From assembly GCA_016927065.1 (NCBI GenBank), contig JAFGNJ010000019.1, positions 62,001 to 126,000 on the forward strand: DNA of 64,000 nucleotides, read 5' to 3'. Source of the stretch: Deltaproteobacteria bacterium. GTDB lineage: Bacteria; Desulfobacterota; B13-G15; RBG-16-54-18. A program made the translations under genes and the position numbers. Positions 9,749-18,770 of the stretch are shown here, in pieces. The notes beneath the pieces were generated by a model, which saw only the letters and a list, made by a program, of their open reading frames with translations, had not been told where the DNA came from and ran no database searches. Each line of letters starts with the position of its first letter. Positions within the stretch are counted from its first letter, which is position 1.

Positions 9749-10942
9749 ATGAAACTTTCCAAAAGGGCACACATGATCAAGCCATCTCCCACCTTGGCCA
9801 TTACGGCCAAGGCCTCGGCAATGCGTGCACAGGGGATCGATGTTATCAGCTTCAGTGCCGGTGAGCCGGATTTCGATACACCCCAGCACATCAAGGCAGC
9901 GGCCATCACAGCCTTACAGGAGGGATTCACCAAATATACCCCCGCCGGGGGGATTGATGAGCTCAAGCAAGCCATCTGCGCAAAACTTCAACAGGATAAT
10001 AATGTCCAGTATCAAAAGGAAAATATCCTGGTCTCCTGCGGAGGGAAACATTCTTTTTACAACGTGATCCAGGCCCTCATCGATGAGGGGGATGAAGTCA
10101 TTATACCCGCCCCCTACTGGGTATCTTATCCACCCATGGTCGCGTTGGCAGATGGCAGGCCCGTCATCGTATCCACTTCAGAACAAGAGGAGTTCAAGTT
10201 GCGGCCCGAGACGTTAACCTCGGCAATCACCCCCAAGACCAAGGCAGTAGTCATCAATTCCCCTTCAAACCCCACCGGTTCAGCATATACCCGCACGGAG
10301 TTAGAAGGTTTAGCCGCGGTGGCTCTACAGCACAAGATCGCCATCATCTCCGACGAGATCTATGAAAAGATCGTTTACGATGGCTACCAACACGTGAGCA
10401 TCGCCTCGCTTGGGGACGAGATAAAGACCATCACCATCATCATCAACGGCGTCTCCAAGACCTATTCCATGACGGGGTGGAGGATCGGTTATACGGCTGG
10501 ACCTCAAGAACTCATCGCAGCAATGAACCGTATTCAAAGCCAGAGCACTTCAAACCCCACCTCCTTCGCCCAAAAGGGGGCCTTAGACGCCTTGCAGGGG
10601 AGTCAGCAAGAGGTCTTGGAAATGGTGGACGAATACCAACGGCGTAGGGATATCATGTGGGAGGGGCTCACCTCAATCAAAGGGGTTTCGTGCTACAAGC
10701 CGCAGGGGGCCTTCTATGTCTTTCCAAATGTGGCGGCATTTTTTGGCACGGAACATAAAGGGGGACAGATCCAAGACAGCGCTCAGCTGACCGCCTACCT
10801 CCTGGAGGAGGCCCGGGTGGCAGCGGTCCCCGGGGTCGAGTTTGGCGCGGAGGGCTATCTGAGGCTTTCCTACCCCATTGCTCCTGAGACTATCAAAAAA
10901 GGAATACAAAGAATAAAAGAGGCCTTGTCGAAGTTGAATTAA
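9749..10942 (+). CDS. Class I/II pyridoxal-phosphate aminotransferase (aspartate aminotransferase type Ib)
   Basis: This 397-residue enzyme exchanges amino groups between amino acids and 2-oxo acids. Motifs include [25 protein letters not shown], the PLP-site [11 protein letters not shown], and the Schiff-base lysine in [17 protein letters not shown] strong ribosome binding site (AGGAGGGG) precedes the ATG. The pattern fits AspC of the Thermus/Bacillus (Ib) type, which can also act on prephenate in some bacteria. The gene stands alone and converges on a Nudix hydrolase gene with a 4-bp overlap. Confidence 0.93.
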   Translation: MKLSKRAHMIKPSPTLAITAKASAMRAQGIDVISFSAGEPDFDTPQHIKAAAITALQEGFTKYTPAGGIDELKQAICAKLQQDNNVQYQKENILVSCGGKHSFYNVIQALIDEGDEVIIPAPYWVSYPPMVALADGRPVIVSTSEQEEFKLRPETLTSAITPKTKAVVINSPSNPTGSAYTRTELEGLAAVALQHKIAIISDEIYEKIVYDGYQHVSIASLGDEIKTITIIINGVSKTYSMTGWRIGYTAGPQELIAAMNRIQSQSTSNPTSFAQKGALDALQGSQQEVLEMVDEYQRRRDIMWEGLTSIKGVSCYKPQGAFYVFPNVAAFFGTEHKGGQIQDSAQLTAYLLEEARVAAVPGVEFGAEGYLRLSYPIAPETIKKGIQRIKEALSKLN

Positions 10943-11406
10943 AGGCCCCTGCGTTCCCCCGTTTTTTTGTAAAGGAAGTAGTCTTTGAGGATTTGGTCAT
11001 GGTCAAAGGCGAGTTCGGGAGGGAGGTCTGCTTCGGTGAAGACTCCGATATCCTGGGCGTCATCCTGGGCCTGAAAGGTACCTCCAATGGCTCGGGCGAT
11101 ATAGACCGTGGTAATGGTATGTTTGCGGCGATCACGCCGAGGATCAGAATAGGTATGAAACTGTTCGATGAGCTCTACTTCCAAGCTTGTTTCTTCCCTG
11201 GCCTCCCGTACAGCCCCCTGCTCTAAACTCTCGCCGTAGTCACAAAACCCGCCTGGGATGGCCCACTGCCGCGGCTCATTGCGCCGTAAAATCAAAACCA
11301 CCCCTCCCCCCTGCTCGATGATGATATCAACCGTTGGGACCGGGTTGCGATATCCTGTAATAATGGCGCCGCACTGAGGGCACGTGATCCTTTCTTTCTC
11401 TTTCAT
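10939..11406 (-). CDS. Nudix hydrolase with N-terminal zinc ribbon
   Basis: The Nudix box reads [20 protein letters not shown], with the conserved Glu residues that hold the divalent metal; the usual Gly after EEx is a Ser here. The first residues contain CPQCG, half of a zinc ribbon as in NADH-pyrophosphatase-like ADP-ribose hydrolases. It probably hydrolyses a nucleoside diphosphate derivative. The ATG at 11406 is preferred over a GTG two codons earlier because AAGGTGA sits just upstream. It ends 4 bp inside the convergent aminotransferase gene. Confidence 0.9.
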   Translation of the reverse strand: MKEKERITCPQCGAIITGYRNPVPTVDIIIEQGGGVVLILRRNEPRQWAIPGGFCDYGESLEQGAVREAREETSLEVELIEQFHTYSDPRRDRRKHTITTVYIARAIGGTFQAQDDAQDIGVFTEADLPPELAFDHDQILKDYFLYKKTGERRGL

Positions 11407-11519
11407 CTTCACCTTAATGGTTTGTTAGGGTAATATTGATAAATAAGCATTCTAAACAAATTGCACTATATCTAAATGCTGACATCAAGAAAAGTGAAAA
11501 ATTTTTAAAATGACCGCTC

Positions 11520-11603
11520 TTGTTGCCTGCTTTGCAACAATGCACTCTAAATAGTTGACAAAACATGCAAAATATGGTTATTTGTCAAAGCCCAGTTTAT
11601 AAT
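11520..11603 (+). promoter_or_regulatory. Candidate promoter and inverted repeats upstream of the fabF-like gene
   Basis: The 316-bp gap 11407-11722 is A+T-rich. It contains TTGTTGC/GCAACAA (11520-11540), a perfect 8-bp inverted repeat TTGACAAA/TTTGTCAA (11555-11562 and 11581-11588), and a TATAAT box at 11598-11603. TTGACA at 11555 has a TTATTT 17 nt downstream, so it may itself be a -35 box. The inverted repeat beside a -10 box looks like an operator for the rightward fabF-like operon. No regulator is known, so this is a motif-level call only. Confidence 0.4.
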
Positions 11604-11722
11604 GTTTCTAGTAGCTACTAGCCTTAATTATCCCATATGTTGAGTAATCTTCTTGAGGTTGATGCCTGTTAAAAGTTTCCTGTTGAATAATAAGATACAA
11701 CAACAATTTTTATGGGAGAAAA

Positions 11723-12994
11723 ATGCCGGAAAATAAAAAAAGAAGGGTAGTAATCACAGGCCTCGGTGTCATCGCGTGCAATGGGATCGGCAAAGAAGCC
11801 TTCTGGAATGCATTGAAGGAAGGACAATCCGGCATCAAGCGGATCACCAGGTTTGATGCATCATCTTACCCCTCACAAGTTGCGGGGGAAGTTCTCAACT
11901 TTGATCCTATGGATTATATGAGCCCAAAAAGTATTAAGAGGATGGACAGATTTTCTCAATTTGCAGTTACCGCAGCTAAAATGGCTATAGAAGATTCTGG
12001 AATCACTATATCTCAAAACAATAATTCCAGCATCGGTATTGTCTTTGCTTCTGCAATAGGTGGGATGGATTTTGCCGAATCTCAACATAGTCTCTTTATG
12101 GAGAAAGGCCTACAAAGGACGAGTCCCTATTTGGCAATAAGTCTTTTCTCTGGAGCCGCATCCAGCCAAATTGCAATAGAATTAGGTGTAACCGGATATA
12201 ATAACACCCTATCAACAGCTTGCGCCGCAGGTGGCGACGCTATTGGTCATGCTTTCCATGCCATACGTAACAATCTCGCAGATGTAATAATTGGTGGTGG
12301 TGCAGAATGCCCCCTTGCCCCGCTTACCTTCGCCTCTTTTTGTATCATTAACGGCCTATCGACTCAAAGAAATAAAGAACCATGGAGAGCTTCAAGACCT
12401 TTTGATGGAGAACGGGATGGCTTTGTCATGAGTGAAGGGGCCGGTGCAGTAATCTTGGAGGAACTTACCCATGCCTTGGATCGAGGAGCTCATATTTATG
12501 CAGAAATTATAGGCTATGGCACAACGTGTGATGCATACCATATGACCCAACCATCACCTGACGGTAGAGGAACAGTAAAGGCAATTCAGATTGCCTTGGA
12601 TGATGCAAATATTAAACTTGAAGAAGTAGACTATATTAATGCACACGGAACTTCTACACGAATAAATGATAGCAACGAAACAAAAATCATCAAACAGGTT
12701 TTCGGCGAGACTGCATACAAAATTCCATTAAGTTCTAATAAATCTATGACAGGCCATTCCTTAGGAGCCTCACCAGCAATTGAAATGGTAGCATCAGCTT
12801 TGACTATAGAGAATCAATTTCTACCACCCACTATAAATCAGGAACATTCCGATCCTGAGTGTGACCTTGATTATTTGCCAAATATAGGAAGAAAGGCAAG
12901 AGTAAATACAATTTTATCAAACTCGCTGGGCTTTGGGGGGAAAAATGTTGCATTGATTATCAGGAATTTTAGTGAGACCGTGGAGAGAAAATAA
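11723..12994 (+). CDS. fabF: FabF-like 3-oxoacyl-ACP synthase II
   Basis: This condensing enzyme joins malonyl-ACP to an acyl chain. All three catalytic residues are visible: Cys in STACAAGGDAIGHA, His in NAHGTSTRINDSNE and His in SMTGHSLGASPAIE. The 423 residues match the usual FabF length. It is not in a fatty-acid operon; instead it is followed by a SRPBCC protein and an isoprenylcysteine-methyltransferase-like protein, so it may serve a specialised lipid or polyketide rather than bulk fatty-acid synthesis. A+T content is clearly higher than in the genes to the left, which suggests transfer. No acyl carrier protein is adjacent. The ATG follows GGGAGAAAA. Confidence 0.9.
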   Translation: MPENKKRRVVITGLGVIACNGIGKEAFWNALKEGQSGIKRITRFDASSYPSQVAGEVLNFDPMDYMSPKSIKRMDRFSQFAVTAAKMAIEDSGITISQNNNSSIGIVFASAIGGMDFAESQHSLFMEKGLQRTSPYLAISLFSGAASSQIAIELGVTGYNNTLSTACAAGGDAIGHAFHAIRNNLADVIIGGGAECPLAPLTFASFCIINGLSTQRNKEPWRASRPFDGERDGFVMSEGAGAVILEELTHALDRGAHIYAEIIGYGTTCDAYHMTQPSPDGRGTVKAIQIALDDANIKLEEVDYINAHGTSTRINDSNETKIIKQVFGETAYKIPLSSNKSMTGHSLGASPAIEMVASALTIENQFLPPTINQEHSDPECDLDYLPNIGRKARVNTILSNSLGFGGKNVALIIRNFSETVERK

Positions 12995-13011
12995 ATTAGG
13001 AGGGGAGAATA

Positions 13012-13449
13012 ATGTTACATCTCGTACACTCAATTGTCATTCAAAGCAAAATTGATAACGTCTATGCAATAGCAGAAAAAATTAATAAATTTCCAGAGTT
13101 TATGCCACATGTTAAAACATCTAAAATTATAAAAAAGGGTGACAACAAGAGACAAGTAGAGATGTCCGCTGTCGTCAATGGAATAAAGTCACATTGGATT
13201 TCAGCATCAACATTAGAAAAAAACAAAAAAATAACATACTATCAGATAAAGGGATTCTGCAAAACTATGGGTGGAGAATGGCTTTTCGAGAAGGTTTCAA
13301 AAGGAACCAAGATCTCTCTTGCTCATAATTTTGATGTGGGCTTGCCCCTTATTGGTCGTCTTATCGAGCGCCTAATAGTCAAAAAGTGGGTAAATAAATA
13401 TTCTCTTCTTACTCTGGGAGCAATAAAGACAAAAGCCGAATCTGATTAA
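13012..13449 (+). CDS. SRPBCC-family (polyketide cyclase/COQ10-like) protein
   Basis: The 145-residue protein has the START/SRPBCC pattern: an opening strand (VHSIVIQSKIDNVYAIAEKI) followed by FPEFMPHVKTSKII and a C-terminal helix. Family members form a deep hydrophobic pocket and act as aromatase/cyclases or as lipid or quinone carriers. The gene starts 17 nt after the ketosynthase with a good AGGAGGGG site, so it should be in the same transcript. A role in holding or cyclising the ketosynthase product is inferred from this placement. Base composition is as A+T-rich as its neighbours. Confidence 0.8.
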   Translation: MLHLVHSIVIQSKIDNVYAIAEKINKFPEFMPHVKTSKIIKKGDNKRQVEMSAVVNGIKSHWISASTLEKNKKITYYQIKGFCKTMGGEWLFEKVSKGTKISLAHNFDVGLPLIGRLIERLIVKKWVNKYSLLTLGAIKTKAESD

Positions 13450-13466
13450 CAACAAAAGACAAAAAT

Positions 13467-14042
13467 ATGGAAATTAAATATATAGCTATATTTGTAGTTG
13501 CTGTATTGAGTATATTGCGCCTGAAATTAGCTAGGCAAAGCGCTACCTTTAAAGAAAAAAATAAAGGAGAAATAGCGAATTCATGGACATACTCAATGTT
13601 GTTAATGTTGTATATAGTTATCTTATTGAGTTCAATTATTGAGAACTATGTTTCAGTTCAAACGTTAAATCTTATTGTTTTTGTTATCGGTCTTTGCTTA
13701 TATATAATCGGGACATTAGGTCGAAACATAGCGATTAAAACATTAGGTCAATATTGGAGTATACATATTGAGATAAGAAAAAAACAAAGTATTGTGCAAG
13801 ACGGTCCCTATAAATATATCAGACATCCTGGATATCTAAGCTTAATAATAGAAACTCTTTCTCTACCTATAATGTTAAATGCATATTATTCCCTTTTGAT
13901 TGTTATATGCTTATACATACCTGCTGTTTTGATCAGAGCAAATCTAGAAGATAGTGAAATGGAAAAAAAAATCGGTAAAGAATATAGCCATTATAAAGAA
14001 AAAGTTAAGGCATTTATACCTAAAATTTTTTTATTTTTTTAA
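13467..14042 (+). CDS. Isoprenylcysteine carboxyl methyltransferase-like membrane protein
   Basis: The 191-residue protein has four or five membrane segments and the C-terminal signature of the ICMT/phospholipid methyltransferase superfamily: DGPYKYIRHPGYLSLI, then a conserved Glu-rich stretch ending in GKEYSHYKEKVKAFIP. These enzymes bind SAM at the membrane face and methylate lipophilic acceptors. Bacterial relatives are known next to polyketide synthases, for example SrsB in alkylresorcinol formation. With the ketosynthase and SRPBCC genes it forms a compact three-gene set. The acceptor is unknown. No strong ribosome binding site is seen. Confidence 0.8.
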   Translation: MEIKYIAIFVVAVLSILRLKLARQSATFKEKNKGEIANSWTYSMLLMLYIVILLSSIIENYVSVQTLNLIVFVIGLCLYIIGTLGRNIAIKTLGQYWSIHIEIRKKQSIVQDGPYKYIRHPGYLSLIIETLSLPIMLNAYYSLLIVICLYIPAVLIRANLEDSEMEKKIGKEYSHYKEKVKAFIPKIFLFF

Positions 14043-14090
14043 TGCGTTATTGCCTCAAAAAAGGGAATCTAAAACAAGAGAGCTATAATA

Positions 14091-16190
14091 ATGAATAATT
14101 ATGCTATATTCCCACTTTCTGCAGCAATATTGAACATTCTGCTAGTATTTTTTATCTTAAAACAAGGAGGAAATAAAAAGCTAAATCGATCTTTTGCAAT
14201 GTTGTGTATCTCAATATCAATTTGGAATTTTGGTTATTTACTTCTATATATCTCAAATTCTCGGGACTTTGCGCTCTTTAGCCGGCAGATAAATTTTCTA
14301 GGTGCTGTTTTTGCCCCTTCAACTTTTCTCTATTTTGTTTTGATTCTTACCAACAACATCACAAAACGCACAAGTATCATAAGCTTTTCAGCCTTTTCCT
14401 TTAGTGTTATTTTATTTCTAGCTAATTTTAGGGGGTTCACTACTTATGATGTTATTCAATACAGTTGGGGTTATTTGCCCAAGGCCGGAAAAACCGGCTT
14501 CATTTTTACATCTCTGTTTCTCATTTACGTTTTATATGCACATTTCTTATTATTTGGATCCTTGAAAAAATCCTCAGGGGTAAAACACAATCAACTAAAG
14601 TATGTACTCTTTGCAGCAATAGTAGGTTTCGGAGGCGGTATAACCAATTTCTTAGTCGTGCATGGTGGATACAAAATTGCTATGTATCCGATCGGCAATG
14701 CAAGCGCTCTCCTCTGGCAGGGAATTATTGCTTATGCCATATACAAGCACCACCTCATGGACATAAATGTCGTAATAAAAAGGGGGGCGGTTTATGCTAT
14801 TTTGTCGCTTGGCATATTGTTTCCCAGTGGTCTGCTGATCTTCTTCGCGCAATGGTACTTTTTTGGGCTTACAAATTCTTTTTTCTCCCTTTTGACCTTT
14901 AGCACACTTGTCCTTGCCAGTTTAGTTATCCTCAAAGTAAAACCTGATATTGAAGAATATATTGAGAGGAAACTTTTCAGAGGAAAATTTGAATACAAAA
15001 AAGCATTACGAGAATTAACCGAAATTATTGTTTCCTTTTTAGATGAAAAAGAACTATTTAAAAAGGCTGGAACCATTTTTACCAAAGACCTCGGTGCAGA
15101 AAAAGTTTCCTTCTTCATGCTCGATAAGGAAAAACGGGCATACACCCTGCGCACATCCCAATCCGTTCCAGGGTCTAAGGTCCTTAAAGAAATATCGCGG
15201 GATGACCCCTTTTTCAAGTGGTTAAAAGAAAAAAGCGGGACAGTAGTAAAGGAAGAATTGGAGCAATTAGGCGACGATGACACCATCAAGCCTATTGTAT
15301 CAAGATTGCAATCCCTAGAAGCAGAGGTCTGCATCCCCTTTCTGGCACGAGACGATTTAATCGGCTTTATCAATCTCGGCAACAAGCGAAGTGGGGCAAT
15401 GTACTCCCACGAAGACCTTGAATTACTGGAACACGTTGGCACGCAGGCATCGGTGGCCCTTGAGAACGCCCGACTATACCAGGAGATGGAGAGGACACAG
15501 ATCTTGATGCGCCGCTCCGACCGTCTGTCATCGTTGGGGTCTTTGACCGCAAACCTAGCACATGAACTGAGAAATCCAATGGCCACCATCAAAACGTTTC
15601 TCGACCTGTTTCCTGAACGGTATAAGGACAAGGAATTTCGGAGCGATTTCTTAAAATTGACGAATTCCGAGGTGGATCGCATCAACGCCTTAGTCACTGA
15701 ACTGTTGAACTTTGCCCGGCCAACGCCGCCTGAATTCAGGAAAGAAGACGTCAACGCAGTCATTGATGAAACCCTCAATCTCGTTGCTGTGGAGGCGAAG
15801 AAGAGGGATATCACCGTGGATACCAACCTACAAACGGTCCTCCCTCTGGCAAGGCTCGATAAAAATCAAATAAAACAGGTTCTTCTGAACATATTCTTAA
15901 ACGCCGTCGAGGCCATTTCTGCTCATGGAACTATAACGGTAACGAGCAGGAGTATTCGGAAGAAAGATACGGCTTACGTCCAGGTTGAGATTACTGATAC
16001 AGGCAAGGGTATCGCCAAAAAGCAATTGGATTCGATTTTCGATCCTTTCTTTACGACCAAAGAAAAAGGGGTTGGGTTAGGGCTATCCATCTCACACCAA
16101 ATCATACAAGAGCATCACGGCATCTTAGAGGTGGCAAGCAAGCCAAAAAAGGGCACTACCTTTTCCATAAGCATCCCCTCTGCGGACTAA
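14091..16190 (+). CDS. Membrane sensor histidine kinase with 7TM and GAF domains
   Basis: This is a 699-residue two-component sensor. Residues 1-285 contain about eight hydrophobic segments like the 7TM sensory region of histidine kinases. A GAF-like domain lies around 325-460 (ALENARLYQEME at its end). The phospho-accepting His is H491 in LAHELRNPMATIK. The ATP-binding part has NQIKQVLLNIFLNAVEAI, DTGKGIAKKQLDSIFDPFF and a GVGLGLSIS G-box. Overall it resembles the PrsK-like type. The response regulator 16635-17666 lies downstream and is the likely partner. The coding sequence changes from A+T-rich at the 5' end to more balanced at the 3' end. Confidence 0.9.
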   Translation: MNNYAIFPLSAAILNILLVFFILKQGGNKKLNRSFAMLCISISIWNFGYLLLYISNSRDFALFSRQINFLGAVFAPSTFLYFVLILTNNITKRTSIISFSAFSFSVILFLANFRGFTTYDVIQYSWGYLPKAGKTGFIFTSLFLIYVLYAHFLLFGSLKKSSGVKHNQLKYVLFAAIVGFGGGITNFLVVHGGYKIAMYPIGNASALLWQGIIAYAIYKHHLMDINVVIKRGAVYAILSLGILFPSGLLIFFAQWYFFGLTNSFFSLLTFSTLVLASLVILKVKPDIEEYIERKLFRGKFEYKKALRELTEIIVSFLDEKELFKKAGTIFTKDLGAEKVSFFMLDKEKRAYTLRTSQSVPGSKVLKEISRDDPFFKWLKEKSGTVVKEELEQLGDDDTIKPIVSRLQSLEAEVCIPFLARDDLIGFINLGNKRSGAMYSHEDLELLEHVGTQASVALENARLYQEMERTQILMRRSDRLSSLGSLTANLAHELRNPMATIKTFLDLFPERYKDKEFRSDFLKLTNSEVDRINALVTELLNFARPTPPEFRKEDVNAVIDETLNLVAVEAKKRDITVDTNLQTVLPLARLDKNQIKQVLLNIFLNAVEAISAHGTITVTSRSIRKKDTAYVQVEITDTGKGIAKKQLDSIFDPFFTTKEKGVGLGLSISHQIIQEHHGILEVASKPKKGTTFSISIPSAD

Positions 16191-16634
16191 GACAAAGACC
16201 TTCCTAAAATTGTCGTAAATCATTGAAAGCATCAGTTCTAATCGTATTATTGAAACCATTTTGTTAAAAAATATTATTTAAGTGCTTATTTTTAAAGAAA
16301 AAAATAGTGTAGAAACCCCTGTTTCAAAAAATTTGCTATTAACATTAGCGGTTCTTATATGAAACTTCCTTTGCTTTTTATATCCACAAAAATAGATTCA
16401 CATCTCACAGGTGGGGATCTGTTTTCCACAAAAAGGCCATTTTTTGTCCACGTAGATGTCATTATTTGTCACTTTATTTCGGAATTATTTTTATTTTTTT
16501 TGCATGTTTGCTTTTTTTGCTTGCAATCTACTCGCAAATCCTTTAGGTTAATACCATATGGGGTTTTGGTCAGCTGAAAAAATAATAACTTCCTAGTAAA
16601 TAAGTAGGCACGGATATTGCTGCATGAGAACGGT
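16191..16634 (+). other. 444-bp A+T-rich intergenic region with a sigma54-like motif at its end
   Basis: No convincing gene was found in this gap. Immediately before the response-regulator gene, AGGCAC (16606-16611), five bases, then TTGCT (16617-16621) gives the GG-N10-GC spacing of a -24/-12 promoter. However, transcription would start only about 3 nt before the ATG at 16635, leaving almost no leader, so the match may be chance. Several homopolymeric T and A runs are present but no clear terminator stem. Confidence 0.35.
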
Positions 16635-17666
16635 ATGGAGCCGCTCACCAGACCAAATGTCTTAATTGTGGATGATGAACTAGGGCCAAGGGAATCTCTG
16701 GGAATGATTCTCAAATCCTCTTTTAATATCTTCACGTCTGAAGACGGGAGAGAGGCCCTCCAGATCATAAAAAATAGGAATATTGATGTTGTCACGCTCG
16801 ATCTCAAGATGCCGGTTATGTCGGGCGAAGAAGTGCTGAAGCTGATAAAAGATTACGATCCTACCATCGAGGTCGTCATCATTACCGGCTACGGGACGTT
16901 AAAATCGGCTGTTGAGGCCATAAAATACAACGTCTTTGACTACATCCTCAAACCCTTCAATGTCTCGGATATCCTCTCGACCGTTAAACGGTGCCTTGAG
17001 AGAAGAGAGATGAGTCTTAAGGTTAAGGAGTGTATAGCTAAGATAGAAGAAGTGAGTCAATCTCCTCTCTCAATGCAAACGCAGATATCTCATTTACTCA
17101 ACAAAATAGATGAATTGTACAATTCGACGAAGAACGAAGGTTACCTGGAATTCGTCAAGGTACTGACCTCTGCCCTGGCAAGCCATGCCCCCTACTCTAC
17201 CAGTCATTTGGAAAAGGTCAGCGACTACGCGACCGTATTGGCCGAGGGGTTGGGTTTTTCCCAAAGCGATACGAGGGACCTGCAAATCGGCGCTTATCTA
17301 CATGATATAGGAAAAGTGGGCATGAGCACAAAACGCGACTCAGACAACGAAAGCAAAGAGATCGAGATGAAAGAGCACCCACTGAAAGGGACAAACATGG
17401 TATCTCCGTTGGGACTTCCCTATGAAGTGATCGGAGCCATAAAATATCATCACGAAAGGATGGACGGAAAAGGGTATCCCGAAAAATTGAAGGGTGACCA
17501 GATACCTCTCTTTGCCCGCATCATAGCCATTGCAGACAGCTATGATGCTCTTTTAAAGACCGCCCGGAACAAAGATGAAGCGTTGAGCGAACTAAAAAAA
17601 CATTCCGGTTCACAATTTGACAAAGAATTGGTTGATATCTTTGTAAAGGAAATGGAAAAACCATGA
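16635..17666 (+). CDS. Response regulator with HD-GYP domain (cyclic-di-GMP phosphodiesterase type)
   Basis: The receiver domain occupies about residues 8-125, with LIVDDE and the phosphorylated Asp at D56 in TLDLKMPVMSG. The C-terminal half carries the HD pair (H223-D224 in YLHDIGKVG), HHERMDGKGYP with GYP at 280-282, and IIAIADSYDAL. HD-GYP proteins hydrolyse cyclic di-GMP, so this is likely the output of the upstream sensor kinase. A TTG at 16617 could give six extra residues, but the ATG at 16635 fits better. It overlaps the next gene by 4 nt (ATGA). Confidence 0.9.
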   Translation: MEPLTRPNVLIVDDELGPRESLGMILKSSFNIFTSEDGREALQIIKNRNIDVVTLDLKMPVMSGEEVLKLIKDYDPTIEVVIITGYGTLKSAVEAIKYNVFDYILKPFNVSDILSTVKRCLERREMSLKVKECIAKIEEVSQSPLSMQTQISHLLNKIDELYNSTKNEGYLEFVKVLTSALASHAPYSTSHLEKVSDYATVLAEGLGFSQSDTRDLQIGAYLHDIGKVGMSTKRDSDNESKEIEMKEHPLKGTNMVSPLGLPYEVIGAIKYHHERMDGKGYPEKLKGDQIPLFARIIAIADSYDALLKTARNKDEALSELKKHSGSQFDKELVDIFVKEMEKP

Positions 17667-18400
17667 TGGACGCATTAATTCGGTGCATCGAATGCAATGA
17701 AATCTTTAATATGACACAAGGGGATACATCTCCGCGCTATACATGGCACGAGGGGGAAATCAAAGAAGAAGAAAGTGATGATAGGGACGCCTTTCTGCAA
17801 AAACACAAAGGACATACAATTGAGAAATTAACTTCCCTGACGCCACCCATCAGCGATAAGCCCTATACAGAACCCGTCAAGACGTCCTTTTTTGAAGCCA
17901 CCAACGGCACGAAGCGTTTTTTGATCAAGCGATGGCGCGACACAATCGAGCAACCGTTTACATATGAGATTATAGACGGCCGGCTTGATTTCAATCACGG
18001 AAAGATAGGGGTACAGACTCACGCTATAAGAAAACAGCTCCGTGCAGAATATGATCCGAGTATTTCTGAGGAACAAATAAATTACTTTATCAATGCGATC
18101 CACAAAGAAGCGGAAAAGATCGATCCGGCGACCCTTATGGTATCTGCCGAAGGCGAAACACCGTTAATCTCCTACTATCACTTGGGAGACGCTACGTTGG
18201 AACGGATCTTGATACGCTGTCAGGACACGTTTAATCACGATGAACTGGAACTCCTCAGGAATTTTATGAGAGAACATAATGAGTATGATGGTGTAATGAC
18301 TGTCTTGGTACACAAGGAGTTCGCCATAAAACCCGTAAGAGAGAGCGAGTTTCCACAAACCTCCCATCTGGAGCAACGCATTTCACTTCACAACCGGTGA
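17663..18400 (+). CDS. Unknown protein with N-terminal CxxC
   Basis: I do not recognise this 245-residue protein. It starts MMDALIRCIECNEIFNMTQ, so a single CxxC resembling half of a zinc knuckle is at residues 8-11. The rest is polar with no membrane segment or signal peptide. The stretch EEQINYFINAIHKEAEKID looks like an amphipathic helix. Its ATG overlaps the stop of the HD-GYP response regulator (ATGA), so it is translated with it and may be a partner in the same signalling pathway. A strong terminator follows at 18441-18469. Confidence 0.75.
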   Translation: MMDALIRCIECNEIFNMTQGDTSPRYTWHEGEIKEEESDDRDAFLQKHKGHTIEKLTSLTPPISDKPYTEPVKTSFFEATNGTKRFLIKRWRDTIEQPFTYEIIDGRLDFNHGKIGVQTHAIRKQLRAEYDPSISEEQINYFINAIHKEAEKIDPATLMVSAEGETPLISYYHLGDATLERILIRCQDTFNHDELELLRNFMREHNEYDGVMTVLVHKEFAIKPVRESEFPQTSHLEQRISLHNR

Positions 18401-18440
18401 ACACTCACCGTACAATCAACAAAGGCTTGTAACGAGTGAA

Positions 18441-18469
18441 AGATTAGCGGTACGCGCTAATCTTTTTTT
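18441..18469 (+). terminator. Rho-independent terminator after the HD-GYP operon
   Basis: A perfect 9-bp stem AGATTAGCG/CGCTAATCT with a five-base loop is followed by seven T residues. It lies 40 bp after the stop codon of the unknown protein and directly before the tRNA-derived repeat that starts the island. Confidence 0.85.
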
Positions 18470-18470
18470 G

Positions 18471-18508
18471 CTGGCGCCCCCGTCAGGATTCGAACCTGCG
18501 GCACCAGG
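18471..18508. repeat. Distal attachment site (tRNA-Arg 3' fragment)
   Basis: This is a direct repeat of 37717-37754 with 37 of 38 positions identical. It contains the CCA complement, acceptor 3' strand and T-arm of tRNA-Arg but stops before the anticodon loop, so it is not a working tRNA gene. The single mismatch would break a T-stem pair. Confidence 0.82.
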
Positions 18509-18521
18509 GAGAGGAAACGTA

Positions 18522-18615
18522 TAACGAAAATAGGCGATTCCCCACCTAATTAAAAATACTTAGATTTCATCTACTTACAAAAGGCGTCTTGGAAAATGGT
18601 GGGTTATTTTCGTTA
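18522..18615. repeat. Inverted repeat just inside the distal att site
   Basis: TAACGAAAATA at 18522-18532 and CCCACC at 18541-18546 are mirrored by GGTGGG(TT)ATTTTCGTTA at 18598-18615. The arms face each other across about 50 bp. The position 14 bp inside the att repeat suggests a binding site for integrase or a directionality factor, but this is inference. No gene is visible in 18401-18770 apart from the terminator, att site and this repeat. Confidence 0.5.
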
Positions 18616-18770
18616 GATTTACATAAGGATAAGATTGTATTATTAATAAACAATTATTGAATTATTTAAGAAAGAGATGCACAATAGAAAGGAGGTGGTC
18701 TGTCTTAATACGATCAATTATATTTACTGATTGCGTTTAAGTTTTCAATACTTGGACATCAGCATATCCA

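Noticed and set aside
14792..15826. A 344-codon ORF on the minus strand
   Set aside because: It is a shadow of the sensor-kinase gene on the + strand, which has clear domains; the shadow shows a low-complexity Ser/Arg-rich product.
18471..18512. A second tRNA-Arg gene
   Set aside because: Only the 3' part (acceptor strand and T-arm) is present; the anticodon arm and D-arm are missing. It is an attachment-site copy.
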